This document shows, one piece after another, positions 43,501 to 52,347 of a stretch of DNA of 64,000 bases. The position numbers and the translations under genes were made by a program. How positions within the stretch are numbered: position 1 is the stretch's first letter; each line of letters starts with the position of its first letter. The DNA is from UBA4744 sp963723165 (lineage in GTDB: Bacteria > Actinomycetota > Acidimicrobiia > Spongiisociales > UBA4744), in contig CAVRPP010000010.1 in the NCBI GenBank assembly GCA_963723165.1, positions 62,001-126,000 of the forward strand, read 5' to 3'. The notes below the pieces were generated by a model. It had not been told where the DNA came from. It searched no databases and worked only from the letters and a program-made list of their open reading frames with translations.

Positions 43501-45794
43501 CACCAGGGACATACGACTACATCGCCACCGGACCCGTTGGCCCGGATGCGATTCGGGTTGCGGTGATCTATCAACCAGCGAGCGTGACTCCGTATGGGGC
43601 GCATGCGGTGCTGGAGGGAGAATTCCTCGACCCAAACAACCTGGGTGATGACAAGAATCGTGCTGCGTTGGCGCAGTCGTTCCTCGACAACGCCAACGGT
43701 GGCGTTTTCACGGTGGCGGTCAACCACCTGAAGTCAAAGGGCTCGGGTTGTGGCGCCGGTGACGATGATCCAGAGCAAGGGAGCTGCAACCTGACCAGAA
43801 CGCTGGCGGCCCAGATGCTGGCCGACTGGTTGCAGACCGACCCGACGGGGAGTGGTGATGCCGACTTCCTGATCATCGGTGATCTCAACTCCTACGATAT
43901 GGAAGACCCGATCGATGCCCTCAAGGCCCGTGGCTACACGGACCTCGTCTTCACCGATATTGGGCCTGAGGCGTACTCCTACGTGTTCAGCGGGCAGTGG
44001 GGTTACCTGGACTACATCATGGCCAACGAGGCCGCGGCAGCTCAGGTGACGGACACGACCATTTGGCACATAAATGCTGATGAGCCAGACATCCTGGACT
44101 ACGACACGTCGTTCAAGCAGGACGCCCAGGACGCCTTATACGAGCCGAACGCGTTCCGTTCATCCGACCATGACCCGGTCATTGTTGGACTCGAACTAAC
44201 GGTCACGCCCAAGCAGGCCAAGGCACATGCTGTCACGGTTTTGTCGTCGCTGTTGCCGACCGGCAGCCGCTATTACGACAGGCTGATCGACCGGGCCATC
44301 GGCAGCGTTGAGGACAGCCTGAACACTGCCTACTGGGTCGATGACACTCATCTCACCGACAAGGGGAACAAGGTCTTCGACGAAGAGAAGAAGGCCGTCA
44401 AGGACCTCATGAGGGTGCGAGGCTCAGCCAAGGCCGACGTGCGAATCGTCATGGCAACCCTGGTCGCCGCCGATGAGTCGCTGGCCGGAACCGCTATTGC
44501 CGATGCGATAGCGTTGGGCGGCAGCGACCGGTACATCGCCAAAGCCCAGGCGGAGATGGAGAAGGCCGAATACGACCTGATTAGGCACAGGTACGACAAG
44601 GCGATCGACCATTACAAGAAGGCCTGGCAGTACGCCCAGAAGGCTCTGGAAGAGGTCCCGGTACGGTTCGCGACGTATAACGCGTCGCTGAACCGCAACA
44701 ACGCCGGTGACCTGATTGACGATCTATCGACGCCGAACAACGCGCAGGCAAAGACGGTGGCGGAGATCATCCAGCGCAACCGACCGGACGTCCTGTTGGT
44801 CAACGAGTTCGACTACGACGAGGGCGGCGTCGCCGCTCAGTTGTTCCAGGACAACTACCTTTCGATTCCGCAGAACGGGGCCAACCCGGTCGTGTACCCG
44901 TACCGGTACGTGGCGCCCTCTAACACGGGCGTCTATTCCGGATTCGATCTCGACAACAGCGGGGCTGCAGGCGATTTTGTTCCCAATGACTCATTCGGTT
45001 TTGGGTTCTTCGAGGGTCAGTTCGCCTTCGTCGTGTACTCGAAATACCCCATCGACCACAAGAAGATCCGGACCTTCCAGGGATTCCTGTGGAAGGACAT
45101 GCCGGGAGCATTGCTGCCTGAGGACGGCGGTGTCCCTTGGTATTCGGACGACGAATTGGAGGTTGTGCGGCTTTCATCCAAGAACCACGTTGATGTTCCG
45201 ATCAGGGTGAAGAGCGGGACAGTCCACTTTTTGGTGAGCCATCCGACACCGCCGGTGTTCGATGGCCCAGAGGACCGCAACGGCACGCGCAATCACGACG
45301 AGATTCGTTTCTGGGCGGACTACGTGACGGGTGGTCGGACGGCCCGGTATATCTACGACGATGCGGGCAAGAAGGGCGGTCTCAGCCGCGGTGCGCAGTT
45401 CGTGATCGCCGGTGATCAGAACTCCGACCCCCTCGATGGGGACAGCATTCCAGGCTCTGCCCAGCTGCTGCTCGATCATCCGAGGATCAACGACTCGATG
45501 ACACCGTCGAGTCTGGGTGGACCCGAGCAGGCGGGCTTGCAGGGTGGCGCCAATGGCTCGCATCTGAGTGACCCGGCTTTCGATACGGCCGACTTCAGCG
45601 ATTTCGCTCCTGGAAACTTGCGAGCCGACTATGTGCTTCCGCGGTATGACATGAAGATCGTCGATTCAGGCGTCTTTTGGCCGCTCGCCGACGATCCGCT
45701 GTTCTCGCTCGTAGGGACGTTCCCGTTCCCATCGTCTGACCACAAGCTGGTGTGGGTCGATCTCGACCTCGACGACCGTCATGACGAGAAGTGA
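40520..45794 (+). pseudogene. giant secreted nuclease with two EEP domains, frameshifted
   Basis: From GTG 40520 (after GAGGAGG): signal peptide (LALLLVFGMLAALLPLG, AVAAD), three lamin-tail-like domains (LLLTEIVVTPTDGEFIEIHN; IIINEVDSDTPGTDTAEFIE; LVINEIMQNPAAVADENGEW), an OB-like ExeM/NucH segment (VGELVTIEGVVVGDYQ), and the first endonuclease/exonuclease/phosphatase domain (VATFNVLNYF). The frame breaks at 43337-43338 and resumes as TADQPDEFTRQRDKI, VVGLMEIEND, VNHLKSKGSG, IIGDLNSYDMEDP, SSDHDPVIVGLEL. A helical linker (about 44215-44660) leads to a second EEP-like domain (RFATYNASLNRNNAGDL, FVIAGDQNSDPLDGD, SSDHKLVWVDLDL). Repaired length is about 1757 residues. Probably degrades extracellular DNA or phosphoesters. 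Confidence 0.82.
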
Positions 45795-45909
45795 TGATGA
45801 CGACGACCGTCGTTGGTGGTGGAACTAGTCCAAGAGAGGAAATCTCACGACAAGATGACGGTGACTCTCAGTGAGGACTAGTCTGTAACCAGATCCTACA
45901 GGGCGGAGT

Positions 45910-45931
45910 GGGCCCCCTCTTGAGGGGGCCC
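45910..45931. terminator. bidirectional hairpin terminator
   Basis: GGGCCCCCTC and GAGGGGGCCC separated by TT form a perfect 10-bp stem between the convergent nuclease and dodecin genes. The following CTCTGT tract is only weakly U-rich. Confidence 0.7.
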
Positions 45932-45942
45932 CTCTGTGCCTG

Positions 45943-46164
45943 CTACTTGACGGTGAAAGCCAGCTTGACGGTCGTGTGATATTGCGTGACCTTGCCGTCC
46001 TTGACCCGGGCGGTTTGGCCGGTCACCTCAACGCCGGTGATCCCCTCAATGGTTTCGGAGGCCTTCACCACGGCCTGGGACACGGCATCGTCGAAGCTCA
46101 CCTCGGAGATACCGATGATCTCCAGGACCTTGATGGCTCCCCGGCTGACAATCTCACCCATCAT
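45943..46164 (-). CDS. dodecin family flavin-binding protein
   Basis: Small protein of 72-73 residues that assembles into a hollow dodecamer binding flavins or CoA. The pattern KVLEIIGISEVSFDDAV, ASETIEGITGVEV and ARVKDGKVTQYHTTVKLAF is typical. An N-terminal MGEIVSRGA extension precedes the usual first strand. Two adjacent ATGs (46164, 46161) are possible; AAAGGA is better spaced for the second. Confidence 0.88.
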   Translation of the reverse strand: MMGEIVSRGAIKVLEIIGISEVSFDDAVSQAVVKASETIEGITGVEVTGQTARVKDGKVTQYHTTVKLAFTVK

Positions 46165-46194
46165 GTTTCCTTTCTTGGGTACCAGATGATCCTA

Positions 46195-46256
46195 TATCCC
46201 GTTCTGGCGTCGATTTCTGACTCTCGGTGACGGAAATCGACGCAAGAACGGGGATA
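46195..46256. repeat. long imperfect palindrome between divergent genes
   Basis: TATCCCGTTCTGGCGTCG and, after a short loop, CGACGCAAGAACGGGGATA pair over about 23 bp with one mismatch and one extra base. It occupies most of the gap between dodecin (minus) and nitroreductase (plus). The arms resemble the palindrome at 20232-20283. Confidence 0.7.
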
Positions 46257-46288
46257 CGGGCGTCGCGCGAAAGCTCTACCCTCACCTC

Positions 46289-46958
46289 ATGGAAATCAAC
46301 GAAGCCCTGTACACCACCCGTGCGATGCGCCGGGTGAAGCCCGACCCCGTTCCCGAGGACGCCGTCAAGGCCATGCTAGACGCCGCCGATTCGCGCTCCG
46401 TCGGGAGGCAACAATCAGAACTGGCGGTTCGTTACCGTCACCGACCCGGCCCTCAAAGCGCCACTCGGCGATCTCTACCGGGATGCCTGGGCGACGCTCC
46501 AGGGCACCGTTTACAAGAAGGCATTTGATCGCGCAGAAGCGGTGGGTGACGAGCAAACGATGAGGATTCGCAGTTCCAGCGCCTGGCTGGCCGATAACTT
46601 CGAGCAGGTGCCGCTCTGGGTGTTCTTCTTCAGCCGCAACGACCCCACCGGCGCCTCCATCTTCCCCGGTGTCTGGAACATGATGCTGGCCGCCCGGGGT
46701 CTCGGGATCGGCACCTGCCTCACCACCATCGCCGGGATCTTCAAGAGCGACGAGGTCTTCGAGATCCTCGGGGTACCCACCGACAAGGGCTGGGTCAACA
46801 ACGCTGCCGTGTCGGCCGGTTACCCGCTCGGAAGGTGGGGAACGGCCAAACGCCGACCGGCCAACGAAGTCGTATTCTCGGAACGGTGGGGAAACCAACC
46901 GGATTGGACCGTCGACGAGCCGCTCTGGATGGAACCGGAAAACTACGGAAGGGATTGA
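46289..46958 (+). pseudogene. nitroreductase-family flavoprotein, frameshifted
   Basis: Begins MEINEALYTTRAMRRVKPD, then breaks at 46388. Skipping one G gives LDAAIRAPSGGNNQNWRF, the FMN-binding segment of nitroreductases, and the frame continues through the internal MRIRSSSAWLADNFEQVPLW, GVWNMMLAARGLGIGTCL and AGYPLGRWG to 46958. Repaired length is about 222 residues. It would be an NAD(P)H-dependent FMN enzyme. It is ten bases upstream of the aldo/keto reductase gene. Confidence 0.85.
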
Positions 46959-46967
46959 GGAGAGGAC

Positions 46968-47909
46968 ATGCGCTACCGCCAACTGGGCAAATGGGGGATG
47001 AAAGTATCCGAGATCGCGCTTGGTGCCTGGGTCACCTACGGGGACACCGTCCACGACAAAGAGGTGATCACCGAGATCGTCAGGATCGCCTACGACGGCG
47101 GGGTGAACTTCTTCGACAATGCCGATATCTACGCGATGGGCAAAGCCGAGGAGATCATGGGTGAGATCCTGGCCGATTACCCGCGCCACACACTGGTGCT
47201 GTCCACCAAGGCGTTCTGGCCGATGTCGAAGGACGTCAACGACCACGGGCTGTCCCGCAAACACATTCGCGAGTCGATCACCAAGAGCCTGCGGCGCCTC
47301 AACACCGATTACGTCGACCTGTACTTCGCCCACCGGTACGACCCGACGGTGCCCATGGAGGAGATCGTCACGTCGTTCAGCGGCCTCGTCGACGAAGGCA
47401 AGATCCTCTACTGGGGTACGTCCGAGTGGCCCGCCTCCCGCCTGGCCGAGGCCAATACGTTCGCCACCGCCAACGGGCTGCACCCGCCGGTGGTCGAGCA
47501 ACCGCAGTACTCGATGCTCTACCGGAAACGATTCGAGGACCGCATTCTCCGCGAAGCCGAGCGGTTCGGAATGGGTGTGGTCGTGTGGAGTCCGTTGGCT
47601 ATGGGGATGCTCACCGGCAAATACGACGACGGTCTGCCGGAAGGATCACGTTTGACGGAAGACGAAGAAATGCGCGGCTACTTCTTCAACGAAGTCAACC
47701 AGGGCAGGGTCCGAGCTTTGGAGGAAGTCGCCGACGGAGTGGGACTGACCAGGCCCCAGTTGGCGCTGGCCTGGGTATTGCGTCACACCCAGATGAGCTG
47801 CGCCATCACCGGAGCGACCAAGCCGTCCCAGATCGAAGAAAGCCTCGGCGCCGCCGGCGTAGACCTTCCTGAGGATGTGCTCACCCGGATCGACGAGATC
47901 CTGGGCTAG
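46968..47909 (+). CDS. aldo/keto reductase (AKR6-like)
   Basis: NADPH-dependent oxidoreductase of 313 residues, TIM barrel, similar to the voltage-gated K+ channel beta-subunit group. The catalytic set is Asp and Tyr in FDNADIYAMG, Lys in LSTKAFW and His in YFAHRYD. The NADPH loop is VVWSPLAMGMLTGKY and SCAITGATKPSQIEES. GAGGAGAGG precedes ATG 46968. Likely co-transcribed with the nitroreductase. Confidence 0.92.
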   Translation: MRYRQLGKWGMKVSEIALGAWVTYGDTVHDKEVITEIVRIAYDGGVNFFDNADIYAMGKAEEIMGEILADYPRHTLVLSTKAFWPMSKDVNDHGLSRKHIRESITKSLRRLNTDYVDLYFAHRYDPTVPMEEIVTSFSGLVDEGKILYWGTSEWPASRLAEANTFATANGLHPPVVEQPQYSMLYRKRFEDRILREAERFGMGVVVWSPLAMGMLTGKYDDGLPEGSRLTEDEEMRGYFFNEVNQGRVRALEEVADGVGLTRPQLALAWVLRHTQMSCAITGATKPSQIEESLGAAGVDLPEDVLTRIDEILG

Positions 47910-47914
47910 CTCTT

Positions 47915-48111
47915 CTTCCCTCTCCCACCGCCGGGAGAGGGTTAGGGAGAGGGCGGAACTGCCTCAGGACGCGAGCTTCGTTGGTGGGAACGAGCCCCCC
48001 TCCCCGCCTTCGGCGGTACTCCCCCCTTCTCGACGAGCTTCGCTCGTCAGGGGGAGACGCACCTGGATCTTGTGCTCCTTCTTGGGGCTCGCTGGTCAGG
48101 GGGGAGACGTC
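47915..48111. repeat. palindromic repeat cluster (families B and C-rich)
   Basis: CCCTCTCCC-ACCGCC-GGGAGAGGG then AGGGAGAGGGCGG (47919-47957) is followed by a family B element at 47986-48059: GGGAACGAGCCCCCCTCCCC, GCCTTCGGCGG, then GACGAGCTTCGCTCGTC and GGGGGAGACG. A partial second copy (GGCTCGCTGGTCAGGGGGGA) ends at 48111. The same family B sequence is found inverted at 63489-63566. Lies between the convergent reductase and PEBP genes. Confidence 0.8.
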
Positions 48112-48735
48112 TTAGACCAGCCGTGGGTTCAGCGTGTAGGTGCCGGTTAGCGACGCTTTTGCCAAGACGTGGCCGTCGATGGCGGCGAGGACGTCGGGGC
48201 CGCTGAACGGTCCATCGACCGGGCACCGTTCGAGATCTGTTGCGTAGACCGTGAACACGTAGTGGTGGATCAGCGAATCGTTCCACGGTGGGCAGGGTCC
48301 GTCGTACCCGTAGTAGGTGCCCTCCATGTCCTGGTCGCCGGAGAACCAGTCTGTGTAGTTGTTGACGCCCGGCCTGGCCCCGTAGGGTCCCCTTTGTTCT
48401 TTGCCGCGTTCGGTTACGTCGTGGCTGAATTCACCGTCGACGATGCTGTTGACGCGGGCCGGCAGGTCCACCAGGACCCAGTGGTAGAAGTCGGTACGGG
48501 GCAGGTCGGCAGGAACTTCCCGTCCCTCCTGGTTGACGTCGTCCGGCTTGGTTGGAACGTCCGGATCGTGACAGGTGATCACGAAGGTACGGGTTCCGTC
48601 CGGGACCTCCGCCCAGGTCAGCGCCGGACTGCGGTTCGGGGCGAATGTGGCGTGACTGTCGGGATCCGGGACACAGAATGCGAAATCTCCGGGGATTGCC
48701 TGGCCGTCCGTGAAATTGCTGCTCGATAGATGCAT
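48112..48735 (-). CDS. PEBP/YbhB-type protein
   Basis: Phosphatidylethanolamine-binding/Raf-kinase-inhibitor-like protein of 207 residues. The ligand-pocket motifs are ITCHDPDVPTKPD and FYHWVLVDLP, then the GxRGPYGARPGVNNY region and CPPWNDSLIHHYVFTVYA. No signal peptide is present, so it is cytoplasmic. Bacterial members have no settled function. Its stop abuts the repeat cluster. Confidence 0.88.
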   Translation of the reverse strand: MHLSSSNFTDGQAIPGDFAFCVPDPDSHATFAPNRSPALTWAEVPDGTRTFVITCHDPDVPTKPDDVNQEGREVPADLPRTDFYHWVLVDLPARVNSIVDGEFSHDVTERGKEQRGPYGARPGVNNYTDWFSGDQDMEGTYYGYDGPCPPWNDSLIHHYVFTVYATDLERCPVDGPFSGPDVLAAIDGHVLAKASLTGTYTLNPRLV

Positions 48736-48793
48736 TGCGTCACCTCCATTTCCGAGGCTAGCGGGGAGAACGGCGACCGTTGCTGCGTCCGGT

Positions 48794-48851
48794 GCCCCCT
48801 ACCCCAGCGGCTTTGCCGCTGCGGTGCTTTGCCCCCCAAAGCGGGGACTAT
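48794..48851 (+). repeat. 58-bp dispersed palindromic repeat, family A copy 2
   Basis: Inverted partner of 35871-35928. It contains CAGCGGCTTTGCCGCTG and CCCCCCAAAGCGGGG. Placed between dGTPase (downstream end) and the PEBP gene start. Confidence 0.8.
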
Positions 48852-48892
48852 CCCTAGCGTGAATCTTTTGAGACCGGCGCCTTATGCGTCGC

Positions 48893-49897
48893 CTACACGA
48901 TTCCTTCCGGGCGGAAGAGGCGGTCGTGGATGCGGAGAGCGTATCGGTCGGTCATGCCGGATACGTAGTCGATGGCTTGCTCGACCGGGGTGGCATCGTC
49001 GTGCCGGTATGTATCCGGAATCTCATCCGCCCGCTCCAGGAAGTGGTCGACCAGGTCCCGGATCACGGCGATCGCCCGTTGTTGTTGAGGTTGGGCTTCG
49101 GGGCGTAGATAGACCCTCTCGAACATGAAGCTGCGGAACTCGTTCATCTCTTCTTGAACGTCCGGTCGCATCACGACGTGACCTTGCTCTAGCGATTCAT
49201 CGACGACGGCGGTGATCATCGTCGAAATCCACTCGTCGCCGGGTTCACCGAACGTCGCCAGCGCGCCCCGCGGGATGTCACCGTGGGAAAGCACCCCCGC
49301 CCGCAGGGCGTCTTCGACGTCGTGCGTCAAGTAGGCGATCCGATCGGCGTAGCGGCAGAGGAAGCCTTCCGGGGTGTTGGGCGGTGGGTTGATCTTCCAT
49401 GAATGGGCCCGGATTCCGTCGAGGACCTCCTGGGTGAGGTTGAGCGGCTCGAGGATCCGGAACACCCGCACACTCTGGGCCGAGTGCAACCACTCACCGT
49501 CGTCCATGTAGGGGGTGAGGGCTTCTTCCCCAGTGTGGCCGAAGGGCGAATGGCCGACGTCGTGCCCCAGACAGATCGCTTCGGTCAGCGCTTCGTTGAG
49601 GCCCAGGGAAGCTGCCATCGCCCGGCCGATCTGGGTCACCTGGAGAGTGTGAGTGAGCCGGGTGACGAAGTGATCGCCGTCCGGGTTGATGAACACCTGG
49701 GTCTTGTGCTTGAGACGCCGGAACGCCTTCGAATGGAGGATCCGGTCCCGGTCACGCTCGAAAGCAGTTCGGTACGGATCCGGTTCCTCTTCGTGCTCGC
49801 GGCCCTGGGTGTCGGTCGACAGCGTGGCCGCCGGAGAAAGCAGATCGCGTTCCTCCTGCTCGCGAACCTCCCGGGTTCGCCGTTTCATTGAAGTCAT
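48893..49897 (-). CDS. dgt: dGTP triphosphohydrolase
   Basis: HD-domain enzyme of 334 residues that splits dGTP (or other dNTPs) to nucleoside and triphosphate. Motifs: RRLKHKTQVF, H in LTHTLQVTQIGR, the HD pair in CLGHDVGHSPFGHTGEEAL, and the late Asp in RYADRIAYLTHDVED. The N-terminal 40 residues are polar and variable. ATG 49897 lacks a good ribosome site; ATG 49888 is an alternative. Confidence 0.92.
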   Translation of the reverse strand: MTSMKRRTREVREQEERDLLSPAATLSTDTQGREHEEEPDPYRTAFERDRDRILHSKAFRRLKHKTQVFINPDGDHFVTRLTHTLQVTQIGRAMAASLGLNEALTEAICLGHDVGHSPFGHTGEEALTPYMDDGEWLHSAQSVRVFRILEPLNLTQEVLDGIRAHSWKINPPPNTPEGFLCRYADRIAYLTHDVEDALRAGVLSHGDIPRGALATFGEPGDEWISTMITAVVDESLEQGHVVMRPDVQEEMNEFRSFMFERVYLRPEAQPQQQRAIAVIRDLVDHFLERADEIPDTYRHDDATPVEQAIDYVSGMTDRYALRIHDRLFRPEGIV

Positions 49898-49925
49898 AAC
49901 GCAAGACTAGGTCGCATACGAGCTT

Positions 49926-50012
49926 GGCTCCCGGCCCCCCGTCTCGCCTTCGCTGCGCTCAGGCACTTCCCCCTTTTCTCAAACGGGCTCCGCTCGTCAG
50001 AGGGGGGAGACG
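49926..50012. repeat. family B palindromic repeat, copy 3
   Basis: CCCCCCGTCTCGCCTTCGCT, GCGCTCAGGCACTTCCCCC and, at the end, CTCCGCTCGTCAGAGGGGGG plus AGACG. Order of blocks matches the copies at 47986-48059 and (inverted) 63489-63566. Fills most of the gap between dgt and the permease gene. Confidence 0.65.
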
Positions 50013-50064
50013 TTTGGGGCAGAGGGAAGAAGCAAGAAGGAGGCGGCACATCCGCCTCCTTCCA

Positions 50065-52347
50065 CTAGACCAGCCGCTCTCGCAGTCGCGCCGAGATGTA
50101 GTCCATGGATGCCACCACGATGGCGATGGCCAGCATCTGCGCCGCAGCTGCCCGGTACTGGAGCAGGTTGATGTTCTGCTGCAGCAGGAACCCGATACCA
50201 CCACCGCCGACGAAACCGATGATCGTCGACATACGTACGTTGATGTCCCACCGATACATCGTGAACGAGATATACGGCGGGACGATCTGCGGTACGACGG
50301 CGTAGACGATCGTCTGCAGTCTGGTTGCTCCCGTCGCCCGAACCGCTTCGAGCGGTCCCGATGCGATGCTCTCCACCTGTTCCGAGTACAACTTGGCGAG
50401 GGCTGCTGTTGTGTGTAGGGCGAGAGCCAACGATCCGGCGAACGGCCCAAAACCGACCCATACGACGAAGACGATACCCATGACGAGCGGCTCGATCGAC
50501 CGGAGCGTATTGAAAAGGGTGCGAGCGGCGTAATAGATGACAAGGCCGACGCTGACGGAATCCTTGCGATACGCCCGAATTGCCAGGCCCAGACCAATGA
50601 CCGCACCAATGGCCAGGGGGATCCATAGTGTCCGGGTCGGGTTGTCGATCTCATAGAACCACTCGACGACAAGTCCGATGAACACGGCAACTGCTCCACC
50701 GGCCGCAGCAGCCAGGGGAAGATTGATCGTTCGGACGAGCCCGGCTGGGAGCCGCGTGCGCATCGCATAGCCGAGGCGACCGGCCAGGTTTATGAAAACC
50801 CCGGCACCGAGGAGAGCGCCGACAATCGTCAAGGCGGTCGTGAGAAGTTCGCCCATTGTGGCGATGAACCGACCGAGGAATCCGAAGATCCCCAGGTTGT
50901 CTTGCAGGAATCCACCCACGTCCATGGATAATTCGGATAGCAGAAACAGAGTGACGATGCCGGCGACGGCGGCGACAACCAGGACGAGACCTCGAGCCGT
51001 CTTTTCCGCCGTGGTTGGTGGTTCGTCCTCTATCGGTGGGATGGCCCATCTGAATGCTCGGAAGATGGCCAGCGGGATGACGACCAGGCCCACGAGCGTC
51101 AGAACCCAACTGTCGGTCAACAGTCCGGCAATGTCCCTTGCCCATCCGGACAGTAATGCGCCGACAATGACGCCGGTAGGCACAGCCAGAATGTTCAAGG
51201 ACAGGTTCGTCACCGGGGTGCTGATATCTCGCATGAGGTTTCGGGCCGCCAGGAAGCTCAGCGGGACGGCCAGCAGCAAGCCGACTGTGGTCGCCAAGAA
51301 TGCCAGGGCAACTGTCTCTACGATCTTTTCCCAGGTGTTGAGAGCGTTTTCGGAGAGCCGTGGCGACTTTGCGAAGAGGTCGCCCAGCGGAGTCCGATCG
51401 AAGCGGTTGAGTTCCTCGGTGTCGTAAACGACAACCTGCCATTCGTTGAGATCGGTGCCGGGTTCGGCGGAGACAGTTGCCTGGGGCAGGTCGGTATCCA
51501 AAGCGACCGAGCTAATGACCACCTCAGCTTCTCTGCCCATGACATCGCCGCTGAAGGTTTGGCTGAGGCTGGCTCCGACATCAACGGGTATCTCACCTTG
51601 AGCGGGACCGGAACGAGGGATGGCATCGTTGCCGAATGAGAAGAACTGAACCAGGTCGTCCGGGCTCACCAAGGCGATGGCTCCGATGACCTGCACGCGG
51701 CCGGTCGTGACGTCGATGGTCAACTCGCCCGAGTCCGGGACGACTCCTGTGTCTTCGATACCGTTCTCGTTGTTGTCGGTCCACACCGAAACGCGGTTAG
51801 TCCATGTCCCCACCCGGGTTTTTGTCCGCGCCTGGATTTGCTGAGGATTCTCCGACTCTCTGGCAGGTATCTCGACTTCAAGGGAGAAGCGGCCATCGGC
51901 GTCGGTGTCGAAGCGGGCCAGGGTCAGCGTGATGGCGAACTCCGAGTCGGGTATGAAGTCGAGACCGGCGGATGTGTTTGCCTCAAAGCCGAAACCCTCA
52001 ACCGTGACGATGTCCCCGGGGTTGCCACAGGTGGGATTGACCACGATGTAGGGCTCGGTCTGGTCGGCCTCGGCCGCCGCAGCCGAGCAGGGAACATAGA
52101 GATCGGCCGTCACGAGGATCTCCTGGATGTCGTAGGTCACGAGATCAGGATGCGCGAGGGCACGCAGAATACGAAAGAGCTGCTCACGGCGGGTTTCGTC
52201 CTTGATCTGCGAGAGATCGACGTCGGTCGCCTCAACACTGAAGGCGTACGCCAGGAAGGCCAGTGAGATTCCGAGGATAATGAGGAGCCATCGCCGGCCG
52301 GAGCGCTTCGGTTTGGGAGGGACGATGGTGGGCCCGCTATCCGACAC
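50065..52347 (-). CDS. PhnE-type ABC permease with large extra domains
   Basis: Membrane protein of 760 residues, against about 260-290 for ordinary PhnE. TM1 is near 20-40 (WLLIILGISLAFLAYAF). Residues about 45-330 are extracytoplasmic, with an Ig/TIG-like stretch (VVNPTCGNPGDIVTVEGFGF) and DTDADGRFSLEVEI. The first PhnE half follows (WEKIVETVALAFLATTVGLL, LAVPLSFLAARNLM). Then comes an insertion of roughly 250 residues with more membrane segments. The second half has GFGPFAGSLALALHTTAALA and the EAA loop SGPLEAVRATGATRLQTIVY. A GTG start at 52347 follows AAGGAGG and overlaps phnC by 11 bases. Confidence 0.83.
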   Translation of the reverse strand: MSDSGPTIVPPKPKRSGRRWLLIILGISLAFLAYAFSVEATDVDLSQIKDETRREQLFRILRALAHPDLVTYDIQEILVTADLYVPCSAAAAEADQTEPYIVVNPTCGNPGDIVTVEGFGFEANTSAGLDFIPDSEFAITLTLARFDTDADGRFSLEVEIPARESENPQQIQARTKTRVGTWTNRVSVWTDNNENGIEDTGVVPDSGELTIDVTTGRVQVIGAIALVSPDDLVQFFSFGNDAIPRSGPAQGEIPVDVGASLSQTFSGDVMGREAEVVISSVALDTDLPQATVSAEPGTDLNEWQVVVYDTEELNRFDRTPLGDLFAKSPRLSENALNTWEKIVETVALAFLATTVGLLLAVPLSFLAARNLMRDISTPVTNLSLNILAVPTGVIVGALLSGWARDIAGLLTDSWVLTLVGLVVIPLAIFRAFRWAIPPIEDEPPTTAEKTARGLVLVVAAVAGIVTLFLLSELSMDVGGFLQDNLGIFGFLGRFIATMGELLTTALTIVGALLGAGVFINLAGRLGYAMRTRLPAGLVRTINLPLAAAAGGAVAVFIGLVVEWFYEIDNPTRTLWIPLAIGAVIGLGLAIRAYRKDSVSVGLVIYYAARTLFNTLRSIEPLVMGIVFVVWVGFGPFAGSLALALHTTAALAKLYSEQVESIASGPLEAVRATGATRLQTIVYAVVPQIVPPYISFTMYRWDINVRMSTIIGFVGGGGIGFLLQQNINLLQYRAAAAQMLAIAIVVASMDYISARLRERLV

